From contig JASJBO010000217.1 in NCBI GenBank assembly GCA_030066475.1, positions 1 through 10,191 of the forward strand: DNA of 10,191 nucleotides, read 5' to 3'. The notes beneath the pieces are model-generated. The model had not been told where the DNA came from. It did no database searches and saw only the letters and a list, made by a program, of their open reading frames with translations. Positions within the stretch are counted from its first letter, which is position 1. Every line of letters starts with the position of its first letter. The position numbers and the translations under genes were made by a program. This stretch comes from Myxococcota bacterium. Its GTDB lineage: Bacteria > Myxococcota_A > UBA9160 > PR03. Positions 5,969-10,191 of the stretch are shown here, piece after piece.

Positions 5969-6940
5969 CTACTGGCCGGCGGCCCACACGGGGAGGCCGA
6001 GCGCCTCGAGCTGGCGCTGGTCGTGCGAGACGACCAGCTCCATGCCGGTGCGTTCCACCGCTTCGCGCAGGAACCGGCGCAGGCGCGCCTGGCGCGCGTC
6101 GGACTCCGGCACCACCAGGTGGCGGTACGCCCAGGGCTTGGGCACGTCGTGGAGGACGCCCGCGGCGTGGTTCACCACGTCGCCGGTGAACAGGAAGCCG
6201 CGCACCGACTCGCCGTCGCGCAGCCACGCGGCCACGATCTGGCTGCCGGGCGTGTGGCCCGCCGCGTGGATCACGACCACGCCGGGATGGCCGGGGACGG
6301 CGGCCGCCGGCGCCGGATCGAGCCGCTCGGGCTCCAGGCACGACGCCGCCTCGAGGTCCGCGTGGCCGGCGCGCGTGGTGTAGTTGGCGCGCTCGGCCTG
6401 CGCGGCGGTCTGGAACAGCCGGATCGGGGCACCGTCGCGCGCCGTGCACACGGCGGCGATGCCGCCGGTGTGGTCGGTGTGCAGGTGGGTGAAGAGCACC
6501 GCGAGCGGACGCCGCGCCAGGCCCGGACCCACGCGCTCCGCGAGCGAGCCGTGCGGCACGATCGGCTCGCCGCCCAGCCACTCGATCGGGCGCCCGAAGG
6601 CCGCCGCCGCCTCGCGCTCCATGCCGGCGTCGATCAGCAGCACGCGGCCGTCTGCCCACTCGAGCCCGAAGGCCGGGTGGCTCATCCGGTACGGGACCCC
6701 GGGCTCGGGATCGAGCGCGGCGGCCAGCACCTGGGCGCGCGGCATCGCCTGCGAGGCCGTGTTCCAGTAGCGGAGGCGCACCGGGAGCGTCTCGACGTCG
6801 AAGGGCGGCGCGAGCGCGTCGAAGCCCGGCAGCGGCGGGTCGAGGCGGCGCATCTCCGCGTGCGTCCACAGCAGCCCCGCGAGGCCCCCGAGCACGACGA
6901 GAGCGAGCCCGCCGCCCAGCGCGATCGCGACCCGGCGCAT
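5969..6940 (-). CDS. Membrane-anchored metallo-beta-lactamase-fold hydrolase
   Basis: This 323-aa protein has an N-terminal hydrophobic segment (about 5-25) with MRR in front, suggesting a signal anchor or signal peptide with the enzyme outside the cytoplasmic face. The MBL dinuclear metal site is complete: THLHTDHTGG (His152, His154, Asp156, His157), AGHTPGS (His229), FTGD (Asp254), and SHDQ (His306). The family hydrolyses lactones, thioesters, phosphodiesters or beta-lactams, and sequence alone does not choose. Its tie to the hydroxylase/desaturase gene, 18 nt upstream on the same strand, suggests a lipid-derived ester or lactone, but this is inference. The ATG at 6940 has overlapping GGAGG sites 2 and 5 nt before it. 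The region before the metal motif (about 40-100) is longer than in minimal MBL proteins. Confidence 0.9.
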   Translation of the reverse strand: MRRVAIALGGGLALVVLGGLAGLLWTHAEMRRLDPPLPGFDALAPPFDVETLPVRLRYWNTASQAMPRAQVLAAALDPEPGVPYRMSHPAFGLEWADGRVLLIDAGMEREAAAAFGRPIEWLGGEPIVPHGSLAERVGPGLARRPLAVLFTHLHTDHTGGIAAVCTARDGAPIRLFQTAAQAERANYTTRAGHADLEAASCLEPERLDPAPAAAVPGHPGVVVIHAAGHTPGSQIVAAWLRDGESVRGFLFTGDVVNHAAGVLHDVPKPWAYRHLVVPESDARQARLRRFLREAVERTGMELVVSHDQRQLEALGLPVWAAGQ

Positions 6941-6942
6941 CC

Positions 6943-6950
6943 CCTCCTCC
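6943..6950 (-). promoter_or_regulatory. Ribosome binding site of the MBL-fold gene
   Basis: GGAGGAGG on the minus strand, ending 2 nt before the MBL-fold ATG and lying in the 18-nt gap after the hydroxylase stop. It shows that this gene can be translated from the upstream transcript. Confidence 0.6.
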
Positions 6951-6958
6951 CGCTCCGC

Positions 6959-7669
6959 TCAGACGCCGGTCGGGTCCGGCCGGAGCGGCTCGAGAGTACG
7001 TGCGGTGGGCGAGCGCGGCACCCTCTCGGGGTCGGGCGCCGTCCCGAGCAGGCGGTCGCCGCTCAGCATGGAGACGCCGTACCAGTAGTGCTCGTTCTTG
7101 AAGTGGTGCCAGCGGTGGTTGCGGAACAGCCGGCGGTAGAGCCGCGTGCGGGGCACCACGCGCGTGTGCACCAGCATATGGACCCACTCGTAGTGCAGCG
7201 CGAGCGCCAGGTGGAAAGCGATCGCCGTGAGCGCCAGCGCAGAGGTCGGCGTCAGCGCGAGTGCGAGGCCCACCAGGATCGGCAGCGTGTACAGGAAGCT
7301 GTGCGCGGGGATGAACAGGATCGCGAGGTTCCAGGGATCGCGATGGTGCGCGCGGTGCTCGCGGGGCACGCGGAAGTCGAGCTCGAACTGGCCGATGCGC
7401 CGCGGCCGGAAGTGGAGCACCAGGACGTGGATGGCCCACTCCTGGAGCGGCCAGAGCGCCGCGATCACCAGCGGCGGGACCAGGTCCCAGGCGCTCCAGT
7501 CGCCCCAGGCGAGGCGCGCCACGAGCGCCACCAGCAGGGCCCCCGCCAGGATGCGCGGACTGGCGTGTCCGGCGAACTCGCGGCCGGCCTCGCGCAGGCT
7601 GCGCGGCGCGTCGGCGGCGCTCTGGGCCGAGGCGCGCTCGCCCGGGACCGCGCGCGACACCGCGCTCAT
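6959..7669 (-). CDS. Fatty acid hydroxylase / sterol desaturase family membrane protein
   Basis: This 236-aa integral membrane protein belongs to the di-iron FA_hydroxylase superfamily, which hydroxylates or desaturates lipids (fatty acids, sterols, carotenoids). Its histidine clusters are in family order: HVLVLH (81-86), HRAHH (105-109), HYEWVH with a further His (159-168), and HRWHH (185-189), followed by NEHYWYG. Hydrophobic segments lie at about 40-55, 62-82, 115-135 and 140-160. The ATG at 7669 overlaps the stop codon of the regulator as ATGA, which implies translational coupling and explains the lack of a separate promoter. The frame stays open far upstream without stops, but that extension only shadows the regulator and phosphoesterase and is not part of the protein. 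The real substrate is unknown. Redox partner genes (ferredoxin, cytochrome b5) are not seen nearby. Confidence 0.9.
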   Translation of the reverse strand: MSAVSRAVPGERASAQSAADAPRSLREAGREFAGHASPRILAGALLVALVARLAWGDWSAWDLVPPLVIAALWPLQEWAIHVLVLHFRPRRIGQFELDFRVPREHRAHHRDPWNLAILFIPAHSFLYTLPILVGLALALTPTSALALTAIAFHLALALHYEWVHMLVHTRVVPRTRLYRRLFRNHRWHHFKNEHYWYGVSMLSGDRLLGTAPDPERVPRSPTARTLEPLRPDPTGV

Positions 7670-8415
7670 CGGCGGCTCTCGCCCGCGTCGAGCCGCGCCA
7701 GCACGCATCCCACGCCGGCTTCCCCGCGCCCCAGCAGCTCCCGGGCCCGCGTCTCGGCGGTGGCGCCGTCTCCGGCCCGAACGGCCTCGACCAGGGCGGC
7801 GTAGGCCGGCGGGTCGTCGAGCTCGCCGGCCAGGGCACCGGCCAGCAGCGGCCGGCAGCGGTCGTAGCTCTCGTTGAGCGCGTTCAGCGCGAGCCGATAG
7901 GCGACGTTGCCGGAGCCCTCGACCAGCTCGGCCCAGAAGTCGCTCGCCAGCTCCTGGAGGGCGGGCAGGTCGCCGCGCGCCCCGCGCATCGAGGCCACGG
8001 TGGTCTCGAGGCGAGGCGCGACCGCTCGTCCGGCGCGCTGCGCGGCCAGCCGCGCCGCGTCGGCGCCGAGCGCGCTGCGCATCTCGAGCACGCTGCGCAC
8101 GACTGCCGTGTCGAAGCCGCCGTCGGGCCTGAGCAGCAGGGCCCCGAGCAGATCGAGGCCGCCGTGGCGCTCGTAGTCGAGCACGCGCGAGGTCCCGCCG
8201 TGGCGCACCGACACCAGGCGCGCCTGCTCCAGCCGTCGCAGGGCCTCGCGCACGGCGCCCCGGTTGACCCCCAGCGCCTCGCACAGCAGCCGCTCGGCGG
8301 GCAGCGGCTCGCCAGGGCGCATCTCGCCCTGGAGGATGCGGTCGCGGAGCTGCTCGAAGACGGCGTCGGAGAGCGACTGGCGGTGGACGGGCCGCAGGGC
8401 GGGAGTGGGTTGCAT
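7666..8415 (-). CDS. FadR-like GntR-family transcriptional regulator
   Basis: This regulator has 249 aa from the ATG at 8415. The winged helix-turn-helix spans about residues 13-80, with LPAERLLCEALGVNRGAVRE (38-57) and a wing RHGG (71-74). The same positions in E. coli FadR, as I recall it, read [20 protein letters not shown] and QHGK, including the arginines and the His-Gly that touch the operator. Just after, GLDLLGALLLR parallels FadR GLNILETLARL. In the C-terminal domain, SGNVAYRLALNALNESYDR (168-186) parallels FadR SGNPIYGLILNGMKGLYTR, part of the acyl-CoA-binding bundle. It is therefore closer to FadR than to generic FCD regulators, although acyl-CoA binding is not shown. The frame extends to a TTG at 8451, but that codon is part of a TTGACA and has no ribosome binding site. 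It overlaps the hydroxylase gene by 4 nt and is likely autoregulated through the adjacent box. Confidence 0.88.
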   Translation of the reverse strand: MQPTPALRPVHRQSLSDAVFEQLRDRILQGEMRPGEPLPAERLLCEALGVNRGAVREALRRLEQARLVSVRHGGTSRVLDYERHGGLDLLGALLLRPDGGFDTAVVRSVLEMRSALGADAARLAAQRAGRAVAPRLETTVASMRGARGDLPALQELASDFWAELVEGSGNVAYRLALNALNESYDRCRPLLAGALAGELDDPPAYAALVEAVRAGDGATAETRARELLGRGEAGVGCVLARLDAGESRR

Positions 8416-8429
8416 GCGGGCGAAGCTGC

Positions 8430-8443
8430 CAGTCGATCGACTG
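8430..8443. repeat. Perfect 14-bp palindrome CAGTCGATCGACTG
   Basis: This perfect inverted repeat without a spacer lies 15 nt upstream of the regulator ATG and 9 nt from the FadR-like box. It could be a second operator, a site for another dimeric protein, or chance; it is not followed by a T tract and is unlikely to be a terminator. Confidence 0.5.
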
Positions 8444-8444
8444 A

Positions 8445-8474
8445 TTGTCAACTGGTATGACTAAATGATAGGAT
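8445..8474 (+). promoter_or_regulatory. Candidate promoter of the phosphoesterase gene
   Basis: TTGTCA (8445-8450) and TAGGAT (8469-8474) are separated by 18 bases and resemble sigma-70 -35 and -10 elements (5/6 and 4/6 matches). This is the most A/T-rich stretch between the two divergent genes. The FadR-like box lies inside the spacer, where a bound repressor would block RNA polymerase. Confidence 0.4.
8450..8466. promoter_or_regulatory. FadR-like operator AACTGGTATGACTAAAT
   Basis: The core TGGTATGACTA (8453-8463) matches the TGGT-N3-ACCA half-site pattern of FadR/GntR operators at seven of eight fixed bases. The wider sequence is close to the E. coli fadB site as I recall it (ATCTGGTACGACCAGAT). 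It lies between the FadR-like gene and the divergent phosphoesterase gene. On the minus strand a TATCAT (8470-8465, 5/6 to the -10 consensus) overlaps its edge, so binding would block transcription of the regulator operon too. Confidence 0.55.
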
Positions 8475-8493
8475 CTGCGTGGAGCGTCGCGAC

Positions 8494-10059
8494 ATGCCCG
8501 AGCCCGATGTTCTGTGGCCCGCCCCGGGCCTCCCGGCCCTCGTCCCGCCGACGGGCGGCATGCTCGAGCTGCTCGTCGCCCACGACGAGCGCGAGGCGCG
8601 CGACCTCGCTCGCTGGGCTGCCGGGCTCTCGCTGTGCGACGACGAGCGGCTCGCGCTCGGCACCCCGCAGGTCCGCGCGCTCGCGGCGCGTGCCCTGCCG
8701 CGGCGCGTGCGCGCCGCGGCCGCGCTGCCCCGGCACCGGGCGCGGCGCTTTGCGGCCATCCGCCTGGCGATCCCGCCGGGCGCGGCGCCCGAGCCGCCGC
8801 GCCGGGCCCGGGTGTTCGACCTGTGGCGCGGGAAGCGGCGCGCCCGCGCGCGCTGCGTGGCGGTCCGGGCACCGCGACGCGGTCCGCTCCGCCTCGCGTT
8901 CGCGAGCGACCTGCACGTCGGCGCGCTCTGGGACGAGGTCGCGACCGCCGTGGCGCGCCACGCTCCGGACCTCGCGCCGCGGCTGCGCAACCCGAACGCG
9001 CTGGTGCGGCGCCTGGTCGCCCAGCTCGAGCATCTGGCGGCGCGCGGCGAGCTCGACGCCGTCGTCCTGGGCGGTGACCTGGTCGACCACGTCTATCGCT
9101 TCGCCCGCACGCGGGCGCCCCACGGCACCGATGACACCAACCTGCCCGCCCTGCTCGCGGCGCTCGAGGGGCTGGGGGCGCCCTGCTTCGCCATCCCGGG
9201 CAACCACGATCACCGCCTGTTCCCGTGGCGGCCGCGCGTCTACGGCCTCGAGTCGGTCGGCGTGCCGCCGCTCCGGCTGCGCGCGCTGCTGCGCGCGGCC
9301 GGGCTGTGGGACGCCTGGTGGCTCCGACCCTCCGATGGGGACGCCCTGCGCACCGAGGAGAGCGAGCGCCCTGCCCTGGCGCACCATCTCGCCGAGCTGG
9401 CCCCCGCCACCGACTACGCCGTCGACCTCGACGAGCTGCGCCTGGTGTTCGCCTCGACCGGCCGGGACCTGCTGCCGCGCTGGCGCGAGGTCGAGCCGGG
9501 CCGCCGCCGCATCCTGCTCCGCTCGCTGCGCTGGAGCTGGGCGTCGCCCGACTCGGAGGGCCTCGACCGGGCGCAGATCGGGCGCCTGGCACGGCGCCTG
9601 GACGGAGCGCGCGGAGCGGCCGTGTTCCTGCACGCCCCGCTGCTCTCGCCGCCGCCCCACGGGCGCGCCGAGCAGTGGCTGCCCCGCCTGGGCGCGCCGG
9701 GCGATCCGGACGATGCCGACTTCGAACGCGGGCTGGCGGCCAGCGGCCTGCGCCGCGGCGTGTTCTTCCGCAACCCGGCCGCGTTCGCGGCCGCGCTGCG
9801 CGGCGCTCCGGGCGACGTCGCGGTGTTCGCCGGCCACGTGCACCGCACCCACGCCGTCGAGCTCGACCCCCGGTGTGGCGCGCTGCGCTCGCGAGCCACG
9901 CCGCTGGTCGGCCTGCGCGACGACCGCATTCCGCTGCTCACGGCGCCCGCGGTGGGCCACGCGTCGCCCGCGCACGCCGAGCCGCCCGGCTACCTGCTCG
10001 CACGCTTCGAGCAGGCGCGCCTGACCGGTCTGGAGCGGCGCGCCTTCCTCGACGCCTGA
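8494..10059 (+). CDS. Calcineurin-like metallophosphoesterase with extra N-terminal region
   Basis: This 521-aa protein carries the complete metallophosphoesterase motif set: ASDLHVG (Asp139, His141), LGGDLVD (Asp195), PGNHDH (Asn237, His238), FLHAPL (His380) and AGHVH (His448, His450). It is expected to hydrolyse a phosphomonoester or phosphodiester with two metal ions. About 130 residues precede the catalytic domain; they are rich in Arg and Ala, lack a signal peptide or membrane segment, and match no domain I recognise. A long insert (about 240-375) separates GNHD from the next histidine and may form a lid. The start at ATG 8494 has GGAG 9 nt upstream; a GTG at 8479 adds five residues and would lie at or before the expected transcription start. 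It is divergent from the FadR-like operon across a 78-bp control region and converges with the truncated gene 5 nt downstream. Confidence 0.88.
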   Translation: MPEPDVLWPAPGLPALVPPTGGMLELLVAHDEREARDLARWAAGLSLCDDERLALGTPQVRALAARALPRRVRAAAALPRHRARRFAAIRLAIPPGAAPEPPRRARVFDLWRGKRRARARCVAVRAPRRGPLRLAFASDLHVGALWDEVATAVARHAPDLAPRLRNPNALVRRLVAQLEHLAARGELDAVVLGGDLVDHVYRFARTRAPHGTDDTNLPALLAALEGLGAPCFAIPGNHDHRLFPWRPRVYGLESVGVPPLRLRALLRAAGLWDAWWLRPSDGDALRTEESERPALAHHLAELAPATDYAVDLDELRLVFASTGRDLLPRWREVEPGRRRILLRSLRWSWASPDSEGLDRAQIGRLARRLDGARGAAVFLHAPLLSPPPHGRAEQWLPRLGAPGDPDDADFERGLAASGLRRGVFFRNPAAFAAALRGAPGDVAVFAGHVHRTHAVELDPRCGALRSRATPLVGLRDDRIPLLTAPAVGHASPAHAEPPGYLLARFEQARLTGLERRAFLDA

Positions 10060-10064
10060 CGGAC

Positions 10065-10191
10065 CTACTCGGGCTCGAGGGGCGGAAAGCCGGGCGTGCG
10101 GAGCGGCGCCGCATCCGGCTCGAGGATCAGGGCCTCGCAGCGCGACAGCGAAGCGGCGAGCTCGATGCCCTCCTCGGCGCCGAGCACCAGG
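10065..10191 (-). CDS. C-terminal fragment of a minus-strand gene cut by the window edge
   Basis: Only the last 41 codons and a TAG stop are inside the window; the 5' part lies beyond the right edge. The readable part begins LVLGAEEGIELAASLSRCEA and ends with a proline-rich tail (PGFPPLEPE). The third-position G/C bias and the neat convergent spacing (5 nt from the phosphoesterase stop) support a real gene. No family can be named from this tail. Confidence 0.5.
   Translation of the reverse strand, partial: LVLGAEEGIELAASLSRCEALILEPDAAPLRTPGFPPLEPE

Noticed and set aside
5420..7804. 794-codon open frame on the plus strand
   Set aside because: It is antisense to four well-supported genes. The translation is compositionally biased and has no recognisable domain.
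4899..7838. 979-codon open frame on the minus strand
   Set aside because: It shadows the regulator, hydroxylase, MBL and PAS-like genes in another frame and is antisense to the oxidoreductase end. Its Arg/Pro/Ala-rich translation has no motif, while the overlapped genes have complete family motifs.
8416..8451. TTG start at 8451 for the FadR-like regulator
   Set aside because: The codon is part of a TTGACA next to the operator, lacks a ribosome binding site and adds 12 residues before the usual family start; the ATG at 8415 is preferred.
7670..9592. Upstream extension of the hydroxylase reading frame
   Set aside because: The frame is open for about 640 further codons but only as a shadow of the regulator and an antisense of the phosphoesterase. 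The ATG at 7669 overlaps the regulator stop and precedes the start of the domain.
8461..9975. 504-codon open frame on the minus strand
   Set aside because: It is antisense to the phosphoesterase, whose metal-binding motifs are complete; it has no motif of its own.

Overview
This window comes from a very GC-rich bacterial chromosome. G or C dominates third codon positions, so long antisense and out-of-frame shadow ORFs are everywhere. Shine-Dalgarno-like sites precede several genes. A Spy/CpxP-type protein implies a Gram-negative envelope. The gene mix (LLM-class flavin oxidoreductase, HTTM-like membrane protein, eukaryotic-type UDP-glucose pyrophosphorylase, fatty acid hydroxylase superfamily protein, FadR-like regulator) would fit a deltaproteobacterial/Myxococcota- or Binatota-like lineage. 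That placement is an inference, and I cannot fix the taxon from the sequence alone. No rRNA, tRNA, CRISPR array, insertion sequence or phage gene was seen.

Layout. (1) Positions 1-68 are a noncoding, extremely G/C-rich edge with a C7G10 tract. (2) Positions 69-4109 hold a co-directional minus-strand run. In transcription order it contains an HTTM-like multi-pass membrane protein, a small single-pass partner protein that overlaps it, a eukaryotic-type UTP-glucose-1-phosphate uridylyltransferase, a class I SAM methyltransferase, and a Spy/CpxP-like periplasmic protein. The first three are packed like an operon, and so are the last two. (3) From a 65-bp divergent gap, an LLM-class flavin-dependent oxidoreductase runs on the plus strand. 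It probably starts at a TTG at 4175 that follows a strong ribosome binding site. (4) Positions 5342-8415 hold a second minus-strand run: a FadR-like GntR regulator, a fatty acid hydroxylase/sterol desaturase family membrane enzyme that overlaps it by 4 nt (ATGA), a membrane-anchored metallo-beta-lactamase-fold hydrolase 18 nt further on, and, after 60 nt, a small PAS-like protein with a Cys4 tail. (5) A calcineurin-like metallophosphoesterase is divergent from the regulator. (6) The last 127 bases hold the C-terminal end of another minus-strand gene that continues beyond the window.

The most interesting element is the regulator and its control region. The regulator's winged helix and C-terminal domain both resemble E. 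coli FadR. The short space between it and the phosphoesterase contains a FadR-like box (AACTGGTATGACTAAAT) placed between candidate promoter elements, next to a perfect 14-bp palindrome. I infer an autoregulated, acyl-CoA- or lipid-responsive cassette controlling a membrane lipid hydroxylase/desaturase, an MBL hydrolase and possibly the divergent phosphoesterase. The sequence does not show the substrate of any of these enzymes.
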